Source of the DNA: Cyanodermella asteris
Lineage: Eukaryota > Ascomycota > Lecanoromycetes > Ostropales > Stictidaceae
DNA length: 64,000 nt
Assembly (NCBI GenBank): GCA_900618795.1
Contig: UYJD01000017.1
Location: 436,314-500,313, forward strand
Direction: 5' to 3'
This document shows, piece by piece, positions 1-10,457 of this stretch (its first letter is position 1; the number at the start of each line of letters is the position of its first letter). Below the pieces are notes generated by a model. The model had not been told where the DNA came from, did not search any database, and worked only from the letters and a program-made list of their open reading frames with translations. Position numbers and translations under genes: made by a program.

Positions 1-1882
1 CTTTGAGGACAACCGATTCGTCAATCTTTTGAAGAAGCGTGTCAACGCAGCCAAAAGAGAGGGCAAGCTCAATGTTTCTGCTCTGGGACTGAACGACATT
101 CCCACCGAGATCCGGAAGCTGTACGAATATGACCCAGATGCTAAAGACGGAGTGGCTTTCTACGAGATGGTAGACGTGACACGATTCCAGGCCGCCGACA
201 ACGAAATCGCGGAGATCCCTCTGTCGGTGTTCATGCCGCTGCCGGACGAGGACGCAGGCGACATTGACGGGCAGCCAGCCTTCTCAAGCTTTGAAAGCAT
301 TGACATGCATGGAAACCTGCTCAAGGCGCTTCCCCCACGAATCGTTACTCTCGAGAGACTCACTTCGCTCAATCTTTCCAGAAACAAGCTTGATCTGACC
401 GTCTTTGATCTGATTAGCAAGCTGCCGCAGTTGGCGGAGCTCAGGCTTGCCGAGAACGGGTTCGAGGGTGCGCTGCCGGCCTCGGTGGGCGAGCTTGTCG
501 AGCTTGAGGTTCTGGACATTCACAGCAACGCCTTCACAGAGCTCCCAGCTGAACTTGGCAAGCTAAGCAAGCTCAAACGATTGGATATTCACGACAACCG
601 GCTGGAAGCCATTCCATTTGAGCACATATTCGACCTTCCTCTGATCGAGGTTCTGGCAAGCCGCAACAAGCTGAAGGACGCCCTGTTTCAGGCCAATGTG
701 ACTCAAATCCCGCATCTCCAGAATCTCGACATTTCAGTCAATGCGTTGTTCGAGCTCAGCGAGGGCAAGGTGGATCTGCCTCGCTTGCAGACTTTGAACA
801 TCGCGAACAACCGTGTGGCAGCACTCTCGGATATATCTGGCTGGGTCGAACTGACCTCTTTCAACGCAGAGGAAAACAAGATTAGTGCTTTTCCAGAGGG
901 CTTCACGTCACTCAAAAAGCTAAAGAATGCTAATTTCAGCAACAACAGTCTTTTGGCGCTGGACGACAAGATTGGCGAGATGGAGAATCTGACAGTCTTG
1001 CAAATCGTGAATAACCCCATGAGAGAACGAAGATTGGTCAAGCTTGGAATTGAGGAGCTGAAAGCTGAGTTGCGCACGCGCCTCCAGCCGCAGCAGTCAC
1101 AGCAGCAGGACTATATGCCTGGCTCACCGAATAAGGATCGCGTCAGTCTTTTCTTGAACGGTATGAACGGCCAGTCCGTAATAGGCTCAGGCCCTGCGTG
1201 GACGGCTTCGGCTGGGACCATTGAGAAACCAAACAGCAAGTTGAGGGATATCGAGGACGCCCATCTCGAACCGCTTGTAGGCCAAGGCGTGCACTCCATG
1301 ATTCTGCACCACAACTGGTTACCAAAGATTCCCCAAGCCATTGGACTGTTAGGTGCGAGCTTGACGACATTGGATCTCAGCAACAATCGTCTCAATAAGA
1401 CGGACCCGTTTGTCGGCATGGATGGCCAGGCTCTTCATCTGCCAAATTTGAACACGCTTAACCTCACTTCAAACGGACTGACGACGTTAGAGCCCCTCAT
1501 CCGAGGCAATCTGATGGCTCCAATGCTGGCTACCCTGATCGTACCTTTCAACAGAATCGCGGCGTTGCCCTCGGAGCCATCGCTGAAGATGGCCTTCCCG
1601 CAACTGACCAAATTGATCGCAGCAAACAATGTGATTTCTCAACTCGACGTCGAAGCGGTGCGCGGCCTCGAGGTTCTCGATGTTAGCAGCAACGAGATCG
1701 AAAGCTTGCCACCTAAGCTGGGTGCCCTACAGGGTACGCTCCGCATGCTCATGGTCAACGGCAACCGCTTCAAGGTGCCAGGCTGGGGAGTCTTGGAGAA
1801 GGGCACCGAGGAGATTCTCAAGTGGTGCAGAATGAAGATCCCGGCCGGCGAGGAAGGCAGCATGGTGGGAGGGGAAGATTAG
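1..1882 (+). CDS. Leucine-rich-repeat protein (LRRC40-like), 5' end outside window
   Basis: The frame is already open at base 2 and runs to a stop at 1880-1882, so the start codon lies to the left. About 626 residues are visible. The first part reads EDNRFVNLLKKRVNAAKREGK. After it come repeated units of the form LxxLxLxxNxLxxLP, for example LTSLNLSRNKLD, LEVLDIHSNAFTELP, LKRLDIHDNRLEAIP and LRMLMVNGNRFKVP, covering almost the whole length with a Gln-rich linker near base 1090. This is the layout of LRRC40-type intracellular LRR proteins, which act as binding scaffolds. No catalytic domain, signal peptide or membrane segment is visible. No intron is needed in the visible part. The LRR assignment is firm; orthology to LRRC40 is an inference. 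Confidence 0.85.
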   Translation, partial: FEDNRFVNLLKKRVNAAKREGKLNVSALGLNDIPTEIRKLYEYDPDAKDGVAFYEMVDVTRFQAADNEIAEIPLSVFMPLPDEDAGDIDGQPAFSSFESIDMHGNLLKALPPRIVTLERLTSLNLSRNKLDLTVFDLISKLPQLAELRLAENGFEGALPASVGELVELEVLDIHSNAFTELPAELGKLSKLKRLDIHDNRLEAIPFEHIFDLPLIEVLASRNKLKDALFQANVTQIPHLQNLDISVNALFELSEGKVDLPRLQTLNIANNRVAALSDISGWVELTSFNAEENKISAFPEGFTSLKKLKNANFSNNSLLALDDKIGEMENLTVLQIVNNPMRERRLVKLGIEELKAELRTRLQPQQSQQQDYMPGSPNKDRVSLFLNGMNGQSVIGSGPAWTASAGTIEKPNSKLRDIEDAHLEPLVGQGVHSMILHHNWLPKIPQAIGLLGASLTTLDLSNNRLNKTDPFVGMDGQALHLPNLNTLNLTSNGLTTLEPLIRGNLMAPMLATLIVPFNRIAALPSEPSLKMAFPQLTKLIAANNVISQLDVEAVRGLEVLDVSSNEIESLPPKLGALQGTLRMLMVNGNRFKVPGWGVLEKGTEEILKWCRMKIPAGEEGSMVGGED

Positions 1883-3153
1883 TACTTGGAATAATGTGAC
1901 GACGAACTATGACTTGACGCATGGCGAAGCTTGCAACGAGCAACGCTCTTGGACACGTTCATTATGAAACATTTCATTGTATAGTACATAGAGCCAGAGA
2001 ATGCTTCGAGGTACTCCCATATCGATTGATTCGTCCCCTACGTAATAATCGTGAGTGAGATGCCATTGCTATAAACGACCATGTATCTTGGGCTATTTTA
2101 AAGGGCCGTACGGCGGTGCGAGCAAGATCGTACAAAACATTCCGAGGGAGCACACTGACAGTTCTTGCAAGAAACCGTTGAACGACAAAGGATGCAGGAT
2201 TTCCATTCAAGCGGGGCCCCGTATATGCAGTCACACAGCCCGTGGCTGTTTGCTCTCCGTAGAAATACGAGACGCGCACTGACATGGCTGACATGGTGAA
2301 GCAGGGAAACATTCCGATCTCACGCTGTCCGCCTAGCACGCTAGGAAAACACTCGAGCCTCAGCTTTTTCTCAGATCACCGTCTACTGCCCAGATTCCAT
2401 ACTGCACGTCAGCTGAAGTCAGACAGCTAGCCACAAGGTGACATGGCTCATCATGGTGCCCGATCTCCGGTCTGGCCGAACCGCTCGGTTCCACCGAAAT
2501 CCTTCTCGCCTCTAATGACATGAAAAGGCCGTTGCAACCCTCGACAGCACTCTGCCTTCGTTAGCTCAACCAGTAACCTAACACCCGACGTATCACGAGC
2601 TGGGAGGCCACGACCTCGCGGGCTTGCACGATGAAAACGCGATCCCCTTGCCGCACGGAACAGGCAATGATGGGCGCAGACTTTGGACCATTGATCGTTG
2701 CCTCAACCAGTCTCGCTTCCGGTTCCTGCTTGGCCTTCGGCATGTTCGACCTCTCATATTCGCCCTTGTGGTCCCACTGCGCGAACGAACGATGATCCTC
2801 GCACATGCTCTGCTTAGCTCACTCTGCTGGGCTTACCACGTTCGCGAGCTCTGGCTGGCAAACATGCGCTCATCCTGGTGCCTCCAAATATGGACCGGCT
2901 GAATCCAGAAAGTTCATCGAGTTGTGTGCACTTTTGCCTTTGTCCGTGCTCGTAGTGACCGTTGCGGCACCAATGGCAATCATATAACAATCAAATAAGT
3001 ACTTTCGCTTTCCCGACCTTTGTTTTCACCTCCATCCTCCAGCTTCCAAAGCCAATTCGCATCCCGCCGTCTCACTTGCGTGCCTTCCTGACTGCTTAAT
3101 TGCTTGTCAATCCTCGTCAACTGCAAGTGGACAACCCGGCACCAAGATCCAGA
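1883..3153. other. Intergenic region, no supported gene
   Basis: This 1.27 kb separates the LRR gene from the small secreted protein gene. Several open frames of 60-120 codons exist on both strands, but none shows a signal peptide, domain or splice-consistent extension. The last ~150 bases are pyrimidine-rich and are probably the 5' leader and promoter of the downstream gene. Confidence 0.5.
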
Positions 3154-3749
3154 ATGGTCTCCCTCAAGTCCCTTCTCGCTACGGGAGCTCTCCTCAGCAC
3201 CACGGCCACCGCCCTCCCCACCTCCAACGTCTGGGTCCGCGACGATACCATCTGCGGCGTCGAGCCCATCGCCGGCATCAGAAAGCCCCATAACGGTACG
3301 ACCATCACCTGGACGGCCGCCGAGCAGGAAAACTACGACTTCACTACCTTCGAGGTCATCTACTGCAGCAGCGCCTACTTCAAGACAGCATCCCTGCACG
3401 GCGACATCTGGCTCTCCGACTACCAGGGTCCCGTCCAGACGGAGAGCTACGGTGCCGAGGCCCTCGCGCTGGGTGTCAAGCCCGTTAGCGCTGTTGCCCC
3501 CGCGGGATACTATGGGTACAGGACGAATGTGTCTGTGGGCCCAATCTCGGGAAGCTATCAGACGGGTGTGAGGACGCTGACGTTCTACGAGGTCATGACT
3601 GGTGAGTTTCTCGGAGTGAAAATCGGGTGGACGTGTTCGAGGACGTGTGTACTGATTCGACTTTAACAGGTTACTATAATGCGAACAACATTGAGTTGCA
3701 CTCCATCTCTCTCAACTTCACCCTGGAGAAGACCAAGAAGACGGGATGA
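3154..3749 (+). CDS. Small secreted protein, two exons
   Basis: The exons are 3154-3601 and 3670-3749, with intron donor GTGAGT and acceptor AACAG, giving 175 residues. The N-terminus, MVSLKSLLATGALLSTTATA, is a clear signal peptide ending at a likely AxA-type cleavage site before LPTSN. The mature chain is about 155 residues with only two cysteines (in TICGVE and IYCSS), several N-glycosylation sites (NGT, NVS, NFT) and many aromatic residues (YYGYR, FTTFEV). No catalytic motif is recognised. The product is likely an extracellular or wall-associated protein. An effector role is possible but rests only on size and secretion. An in-frame upstream ATG at 3100 was rejected because the signal peptide starts exactly at 3154. 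Confidence 0.8.
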
Positions 3750-4814
3750 GGACGTCCACCGACACACAACGGGACTCAGCGTACGTGTGCATGACAATGA
3801 TGCTATAGACAGGAAGCTTGAGCTAGATAATGATCAATGACAATGACAGTGAACGCAAATAATGTCACACAGATATCCCCACATGACTTTTGCCGATGCT
3901 GTGGCTCGACGTGGGAACGACGAAATCCGGAGAATTATCCTGCTTGCTTGCTTTGATTATTAAAGCGCCCAACTTCGTGATCGAGAACGAATGCAACACT
4001 GTTCGTGGATCGCAATCGACGGGGCTCTCACAAATAATGCCTCACGAGCTTTTTCTTTTTTTTTTCTGAGAGTTTTTAAGCCGTTAGCTCGGCAACGGCT
4101 GTCCCGCTCAAGGCGCCACCGCCGAGTGGTTGGCATCTGATGATCTGACACTCGCTTCCACCAATTCGGCACACCATCTTTTTCCTTCAGGCTGCGCGAC
4201 ACCCGTGAGGACGCTCGTTCGTCGCGACGCATGTCTGCAAACTACCCGTCGCGGAGGATGTTCCATTTAAGTGATGGAGGAAGCAAATGAACTTTCAACT
4301 TTGGCTCCGTCTCAAATGCGAGCCCGTTCCGACCAAGACACTGAAGAGGCCTGATCGGTGCAAGGCGGGCTGACCCAGGTCGTTACCCCATGTACTTTGC
4401 AGCCTCTTTTGAATGTTGCTTCGATAAGTCTCTATACGGATATACAAGTGAGTGATAGTAGAAGCATAACTTTGGCTTCTCATTCTAGTAATGCTTTGGG
4501 TACGTCAGACAGTGTTGACGGACTAATCCACAGAGGTAGGTAATCAAGTGTCGCCGTCAAGGCCTCTGTCGGCCCGCCTTGGGTGGGTGTCCGGCACACA
4601 CGATTCCGACTTCAGTCACGAGCTGCCTTCCCACGCGGTCGTGCTCAACGGCGTCGCAAACCTTTCCCCTGCTCGATGGTCAAGAGACAGATATCTCAAT
4701 GTCCTTCTTGATCAGACTGAGGCTCATATGCTCCGAGCCGATCGACTCATAATCGCGTGTCGCTCGCTTCGTGGACCGCGTGCTGCCGAAAGTACCGATA
4801 ACACGATTGAATAG
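3750..4814. other. Intergenic region, no supported gene
   Basis: Only short unrelated open frames are present. A T-rich run lies near 4050-4070. A GCCGAGTGGTT motif at about 4130 resembles a tRNA A box, but no B box or cloverleaf follows at the right distance. Confidence 0.45.
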
Positions 4815-5110
4815 AGGCCGTAGCCGGGAAGAGTTGCCGTCGTGACCTCCAACCCACTCTCAAACGTCCCCCAATACATGATGATGCAGTTCGAGATGCT
4901 TGGGCTGGGCGTCGTAAACAAGTTGTCTACAAAGTTGCCGTTGACTACCAGGAACCGACTCACGAACACTGCTAATGGACAGTCGCGCCGACAATGCTCA
5001 ATGCACTAAGCATGAATGCACCAGCGACTTGTATCTTCTTGGCGAGAGTGAGTCCGAGGCTGAAGACGAGATGTAGAGGGAGCACCAGGATGATTAGGTC
5101 GAGCAGTTGG
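4815..5110 (-). pseudogene. Decayed PTH11-like / rhodopsin-domain membrane receptor fragment
   Basis: On the minus strand, from about 5103 downward, one frame reads LDLIILVLPLHLVFSL, then LAKKIQVAGAFMLSALSIVG. It then meets a stop, and a second frame (4969-4820) continues with IMYWGTFESGLEVTTATLP. In fungal PTH11-type seven-helix receptors the same order occurs: a helix starting with DL(I/V)L..LP, a KIQV loop followed by a GxFxLGxLSIVGA helix, then a segment with W.TxExxxxIxxAxLP. The match in order and spacing is good, but at least one stop and one frame change separate the parts, and the upstream helices are not clearly readable. I read this as the remnant of a host receptor gene. A spliced functional gene cannot be fully excluded. 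Confidence 0.45.
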
Positions 5111-6486
5111 TCATGAGTACGGGGGAATCTTTTGCGTTCCAAGTGTACGCACGCTCCTCCGTCCGTGATCCTTCAAAGCTTGAGCTCAGCTCGAATGAAA
5201 GGCAAGATTCGGTCTCGTGGATTTGTTGGCTACACAGCCATAGATGAAGCGACTCGCGGCGGGAGCTGCGAGGAACCAGATGAGAGACATTTCTGCCCTG
5301 GTGTTGGTGCAAATAACTTGTCTACTTTATCCATATGTAGCGCGTCGAAACGAATCACAATTCAAATATCTCGAGCTGACCTTCGGCTCTCGTCAAGGGT
5401 GCAGAGGGCCGGCATTGAAGTCCGCGATGTTTTCTGATGTTTCGGATGGGCTTGACGCAGTCTGTTCAAATTGTATTTCGCGAAATTGCACACTCACTTA
5501 CAACAAACCCGGTAAGCCTGATAGCAACGTGTCGTTCAGATCCTTGAAAAGCGATAAAGCCGTTTCGGAAGTGGTCGCTGATCTGACGAGATGTGTCACG
5601 CATTCAAGGCGGGATGAAAGAAGTCGTTGCCGATGCTCCGTCCATACCAGACAAACACCTGGCCAAATGACCAGTCGGATTCCCAGTCAAGTATCTACCT
5701 AGTGATTTAGCTAAGTGTCCAGCTAAGTACCCACTTACGGAGGACGTCGGCAGAAACTTTTTATCCGTCTTGCGCTGGATTGGACGGCCAAGAAAGAGCG
5801 GCTCCCGCCGTCGACCATCTCCCACGAACCATCTCACAAGTCGACCACTGCCTTCTAAAGCTTGAGCAAGCGATTTCATGCCTGCTGGCATCCGACGTGA
5901 ATGGCTACATAGCCAGCAGTCGCGTATATCATATCCGGAAGACCCAACAAGGCCAACAAAATGTAAGCCTGCCAACCAGACTGCTCTCTACGCCCAAGCA
6001 CTTGACCCGAAAAGAGGACGAGCTCCTGCCTTTGACGACAAAACTTCTCTCGATTAGGACCTCAACGTGACCCTCGCTTCAAACGATGAAACTGTCGAAT
6101 TCGCAAGCTTCTACCGGACATGATCGACCCAGACCATGAGAATTCCCCGCGTTACATCTCGGCATTCTGCAAACCCCAGTTCTGCATTTGTGGGACCAGG
6201 GTGGTGTTTCGGCATACAAGGCGACGAAGCGAGCATCGTTTAGGCTGATTGACGCCATGCGATGGATAAACTTGCGTTTAGTCGTGCATCACAGCCCCTT
6301 CTTCGCCCCCATTCATTTCTTCACCGTCGTCGCCTTATTGCCCGAAAGAGGGAATGATCGGCACTAAAGCGTAAGTGAACAGTTCAGTCCCGGTCACTGC
6401 CCGCTGTCTTTAAAGAGATGGTTATCTCTTTCCTCTTCTTGAGGGCTTTAGTCCCTTGTTTGAATCATCAAGTCAATTGCGTGTCA
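5111..6486. other. Gene-poor stretch, possible upstream remains of the receptor relic
   Basis: No open frame here is convincing. Minus-strand text near 5880-5960 could be the remains of the first helices of the PTH11-like relic, but it is too degraded to call. Short GTATC/GCTAAGT-like words recur near 5685-5735. The last ~200 bases are the promoter and leader of the esterase gene. Confidence 0.35.
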
Positions 6487-7608
6487 ATGTTCAAGATGTT
6501 GTTTTCACAAATTTCATATCTCTCCGCTTACCTCCTCTTCACCTCCTTCTCCTCACACGCAGTCGCTGTCCCAACAGCCAGCAACGTCCACTTCCTCGGC
6601 CGTGTGAACCCGCAGACACTCGAGCTCTCCTGGCCCGCCACCGGAGTCTCTTTCTCCTTCCACGGGACCCAAGCAACGGTATCCTTCGCATCACAATGGG
6701 GCACCAACAGCATCGCCTGGCTGATCGACAACAACCCCATACCAGTCGTCGTTCCCTCCGTCAACTCCACGTCCGTTTCGACGCCCCTTCTAGCTAATGG
6801 CCAACACACCGTGCAGCTTCTCAGGAAATCCGAATCCCTCTTCGGAAGCCTGTACTTTGGGAATGTGACGGTCACGGGCGGAAATCTGGCCTCTTCAAAG
6901 TTGCCGTCCCGGCGGATCGAGTTCATTGGAGACTCGATCACGGTGGGGTACGGCGAAGACGGCACGGCGCCTTGCGTCAACAGTGCGGAGCTAGAGGACG
7001 CGCCGGAGACGTACGCCGCCATGACGGCCCGGAACTTGAGCGCTGCATTGAGCGTCGTTGCCGTCAGTGGCAGGGGCGTCACGCGAAACTACGTTACCTC
7101 CGGCGCCGACACGTCGCCTACGGTTCCCGAACTCTGGACGCGGTACGGTGCCAACGATGCGGACGATAGCTATACCTTTCCAAGTGCCTCCACCCCGCAG
7201 GCCGTCGTCGTGAACCTGGGGACGAATGACTACTCGTACTTGCTGTCTTACCCCAATGGGACGCAGTACAACGGACGGCCCCCGCTCAATAACACGGCCT
7301 TTGAACAAACGTACCTGACGTTCGTGAAGAAGATCGTCAGCAAGTACCCTGCAGCGCAGGTGTTCTTGTGCTCCAGCCCGATGTTGAGTGATTCCTATCC
7401 TAGTACGGCGGACAAGCAGCATACGAGTCAGCTGGAGGCTATTCGCGGGGTTGCAAGCCGAGTCGGGTCGAAGGTTCATGTGGTTGATTTCCCGACTCAG
7501 GCTTTAGGGGTGGGCCTCACGGGTTGTGATTCGCATCCAGGGCCAGAAGGACATGCCGAGATGGCTAAGATCTTGATACCGACTGTAAAGAGTGTTCTGG
7601 GATGGTAG
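6487..7608 (+). CDS. Secreted SGNH/GDSL carbohydrate esterase (CE2-like)
   Basis: This single-exon gene encodes 373 residues from the ATG at 6487; another ATG at 6496 is possible. A longer in-frame start at 6418 would bury the signal peptide MLFSQISYLSAYLLFTSFSS, so it was not used. An N-terminal beta-rich region (VHFLGRVNPQTLELSWPATG) precedes the SGNH hydrolase domain, which is the CE2 architecture. Catalytic blocks are visible: FIGDSITVGYG (block I, Ser nucleophile), SGRG (block II), NLGTNDYSYL (block III, Asn) and CDSHPGPEGH (block V, Asp and His). Such enzymes deacetylate xylan or mannan oligosaccharides outside the cell. Several NxT/S sites agree with secretion. The family call is strong; the substrate is inferred. 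Confidence 0.87.
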   Translation: MFKMLFSQISYLSAYLLFTSFSSHAVAVPTASNVHFLGRVNPQTLELSWPATGVSFSFHGTQATVSFASQWGTNSIAWLIDNNPIPVVVPSVNSTSVSTPLLANGQHTVQLLRKSESLFGSLYFGNVTVTGGNLASSKLPSRRIEFIGDSITVGYGEDGTAPCVNSAELEDAPETYAAMTARNLSAALSVVAVSGRGVTRNYVTSGADTSPTVPELWTRYGANDADDSYTFPSASTPQAVVVNLGTNDYSYLLSYPNGTQYNGRPPLNNTAFEQTYLTFVKKIVSKYPAAQVFLCSSPMLSDSYPSTADKQHTSQLEAIRGVASRVGSKVHVVDFPTQALGVGLTGCDSHPGPEGHAEMAKILIPTVKSVLGW

Positions 7609-7894
7609 CTTGATTGACAGTGTAGAGCGCCTTTGCAATCTTCATACTTTCAGACCACACGCATGCTGGTTGTTTCACGCAAAACAGTCGGGAATGAAAA
7701 AATAAAAAAAATAAATAAAAATCGTGTTTGATGAGATTGACAAACTGTCCTCAAATATTGAAGGCGATAGATTTTCGGCATGATATCCACCATGACGCCG
7801 GTCGCTAATGCTATGCTATATTCGTTTTGTTCATAATCGATTGCAGCGCTATGCGTCGTCGCAAAGGTCGTAAAAGGTCGGGTGTCATTCGATT

Positions 7895-9187
7895 TCACTC
7901 TTCATCAAGTATACCCAACACGCCCAACTCATTCTGGACTATCCTCTCGAATTCCGCTCTCTGCATACCCGCGCCTCTGGCCAATCTGAACAGGCTCTTC
8001 ATGCTTGTGATGATGTGCTGCTGAACGGCGAACTCGGCCACCACACTGTTCTTCCTATCATTTCGCGGCTGCTGCGATTCGACCTGGTCCTCCAGTTGTT
8101 CGACCAAAGCGCTCTTCCCGCTGCTAGCGCTGTTCTCGGATCTCGATCGTGGTCTAGGATGGGCGATGTGCTCGTAGCCTTCTTCTTCAGCAGCGGCAGC
8201 ATTCGCGTAGCTGCCGAGAAAAGCTTGCAGACCGAAAGCCACACCGCTATCAGCTGTGCTCGTCCCGTTAGGCGTGAACATGGATTCTGAAAAGTCGCCG
8301 TTGTTTCGCGTCCCGTTGGGTGTGAACATGCTTCGGTGCGGCTGTGCTGGTTCTGTCGAGGTCTCAGGGCCTGTTTTGCTCGGGTTCCATATCGTGTTTC
8401 CACTCAACGTGCTCTGCCCTAAGTGCTCGGAATCCGCTTTCTCGTCTAGGTCTTCCGCATCTAGTGCGGGTTGCACGGACCCATATTGGCTCCAGTACCC
8501 ATCTTCAGCCGACTTCCCCGGCGGCCGTAAAGAGGCGTTTCCGGCATGACTTTGTTGGTTGGTAGCAGGCGGCGTCCGTGCTGGTGTCCTACCCGGCGTG
8601 GCATCGTAACGGTCCCAGTAGTCATCTTCTTCTTCTGGCTCCACTTCGACACCGTTCTCTGTCCTTGTAACTGCAGGGCCATGTGTCTTGCTTTCGAAAG
8701 CGTCCTCTGCGGTTTGTATATCCTTTTCCCAAGGAGTCGGCTGTCGCTGCCAGCCCGCATGCATTGGCTTCAGCTCACTTATCCTCCACGACTGTGATTC
8801 TCCTGCTCCCGTCAATACGTATACCAACGCTAAGCCGACCTCCGGGATGTCAACCAAAGACTGCAATGTCTCTTCGTCTATCCGTCTGTACTTGGGCGGT
8901 TCGGGCTCGGATTCGAATTCGATCTCGCCAGAAACGGGGTGGGGCTCGAGAGCGGCGGAGTCGAGGATGCTCGTTAGCTGCGCGCCCTCTTGCGTATCCC
9001 AATTCAGCAAAGGCACCCAGGAAGTTGTCGACGGTGACTGGGACAGAAGCTGTACTCGTTGCGATAGTATGGGACTCAAGAGTGGAAGGAGTTCTGGTGG
9101 CGGTTGGGAGGCGGACGCTGCAGAGAGGAAGGCGAGGAAAGGCGGGATGGTAGATGCGGCGTCGAGAGTCGGGGGAGGAGGCTGCAT
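7895..9187 (-). CDS. Hypothetical acidic, low-complexity protein with YW-x-x-Y and MFTPNGT repeats
   Basis: The first ATG in frame is at 9187 and gives 430 residues; the frame is open further upstream but without another ATG. The N-terminal ~150 residues (MQPPPPTLDAASTIPPFLAF onward) look folded, with a WVPLLNWD and an IPEVGLALVYVLTGAG segment. The middle is acidic and disordered, with two YWxxY motifs (DDYWDRYD and DGYWSQYG) and two copies of SMFTPNGT about 16 residues apart. The C-terminus (EFAVQQHIITSMKSLFRLAR to the end) is predicted helical and looks conserved. No catalytic motif, signal peptide or membrane segment is seen. I do not recognise a named family. Length and codon use support a real gene. 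Confidence 0.7.
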   Translation of the reverse strand: MQPPPPTLDAASTIPPFLAFLSAASASQPPPELLPLLSPILSQRVQLLSQSPSTTSWVPLLNWDTQEGAQLTSILDSAALEPHPVSGEIEFESEPEPPKYRRIDEETLQSLVDIPEVGLALVYVLTGAGESQSWRISELKPMHAGWQRQPTPWEKDIQTAEDAFESKTHGPAVTRTENGVEVEPEEEDDYWDRYDATPGRTPARTPPATNQQSHAGNASLRPPGKSAEDGYWSQYGSVQPALDAEDLDEKADSEHLGQSTLSGNTIWNPSKTGPETSTEPAQPHRSMFTPNGTRNNGDFSESMFTPNGTSTADSGVAFGLQAFLGSYANAAAAEEEGYEHIAHPRPRSRSENSASSGKSALVEQLEDQVESQQPRNDRKNSVVAEFAVQQHIITSMKSLFRLARGAGMQRAEFERIVQNELGVLGILDEE

Positions 9188-9369
9188 GGTAAGGGCGATA
9201 GTAGACGACAGATCGAAAGTATGCGAATAAGGTAAGGAAATATGCTCAAGGGTATATGTCGAATGGCGTATATTTGCTTGCTCGTAAGTCCGGAACACAG
9301 AAGAGGAGGTGAAAGAGCGCGTGGGGGTGCAACGTAGGACAGCTCAGCTGCTCCGCTCACATGCACAGC

Positions 9370-9627
9370 TCACCTGCATCTGAAGGCAAGTAGAACGGCA
9401 AGAGCAATGCTCGCGACGAGGACGACGGCGGCAATGTTGGTGGACAGGTGCAGCAAAGTGAAGCGGATCTTACGACGGGGGATTGGCGGCGTCATATCGA
9501 GGAGCTGGAAACTTTGTTGCAGCTTGTCGGCGGGAAAAGTTTCGACGACCTCGCCGGCTGCGACATGGCGAGACGCGCCGAATCTTCCTGCCGTCCGACG
9601 GGCGGAGGGAGATTCAACGACACGCAT
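9370..9627 (-). CDS. Possible small tail-anchored membrane protein
   Basis: This open frame of 85 residues starts at an ATG at 9627. It ends with a basic stretch (PPIPRRKIRF) followed by one hydrophobic helix (STNIAAVVLVASIALAVLLA) and RCR. A GTGAGC splice donor overlaps the stop region (CAG|GTGAGC), so the frame may instead be an exon that continues into an exon I could not place. An internal Met (MTPPIPRRK) would give a 41-residue product. The position basic-then-hydrophobic suggests a tail anchor. Support is limited to composition. Confidence 0.3.
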   Translation of the reverse strand: MRVVESPSARRTAGRFGASRHVAAGEVVETFPADKLQQSFQLLDMTPPIPRRKIRFTLLHLSTNIAAVVLVASIALAVLLAFRCR

Positions 9628-10174
9628 TCATCATTATTGGAAGCCGGATACTGTCACCGGTAGAGGCCTTGTCGCTGCCCCAAGGTCCTGCATGTCGAGC
9701 ACGGATTTCGCCTGTACCAACCGACCGAACAACGACTTCGACTTGTTCCAATTCGCTTTTGCAGCGACCTGCGGCAGAATCGACGAGGGGTTCGTTGTCT
9801 TCGTTTAGAGACGCCCCGGAGGCACTAGCCTTTTTATCCCTCCGGTGCCATGGAACTCCTGCACAACTTTAATTGGGTGAAAACCGCGTCGTGCTTCACA
9901 AGCCGTGCTTGCAGCAAACTTTTGTCATCCTGAGACCTGGAGAGCTGTGTAGAGACCAGACATTGATGCAACTGAAAGGAGTCTCCCGAGTGCATTTCTA
10001 AACAGCACGAATCGCAGGTCGATTCGACGTAGTCAGCTGCTCATTTACCACACCTCGAATGCTGTAAGGTTTGTGCGATGCCTCGTACCAAGAGCGGAGC
10101 GAGGCTGAGACGTAACTTGCGCCTCAGTGGCACTATTTCTGTCCAAGGGGTAATGGAAAGTCGTTGCGCAAGTC
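9628..10174. other. Intergenic region, no supported gene
   Basis: Short frames only. It separates the possible membrane protein from the first copy of the dispersed repeat next to the HET island. Confidence 0.4.
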
Positions 10175-10363
10175 TTGGAACATCTACTTACGCTACCATG
10201 TCCATATCTACCTCGATAACTACCACCATAGGTACCTATAGAAGTTGAGGCCTACGTACTTCACGAGGTACTACAAGGGATTGATATCGAAGTAGTTGAT
10301 GTAGGATATTGAGAGGTGTTCTCGACCATACGTGCGCTACGACTTGCGATTACCCGCCTTGTG
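10175..10363. repeat. Dispersed repeat, copy A
   Basis: This copy shares ordered blocks with copies at 12,706 and 15,804: a CTAC-TAC block, CGATA, TAGGTACCTATAG, TACGTACTT and, with copy C only, GAGGTGTTCT, GTGCGC-ACGACTT and CCGCCTTG. Differences between copies are mostly transitions. It lies about 95 bp upstream of the first HET gene, in the same orientation as the other two copies. Confidence 0.6.
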
Positions 10364-10457
10364 TCCCTCTCAACGTCGTCCCCAAACGACACTAGGTAAT
10401 TCCTTTCTTCGCCTCCACATATTTTGCGGTCGAGCGCATTGAATCCTTTACAATGCG

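Noticed and set aside
2555-2640. TTAGCTCAACCAG resembling a tRNA A box
   Set aside because: No B box follows and no cloverleaf can be folded by eye.
4085-4190. tRNA-like GCCGAGTGGTT A-box motif
   Set aside because: No B box (GGTTCRANYCC) and no acceptor-stem pairing at the right distance.
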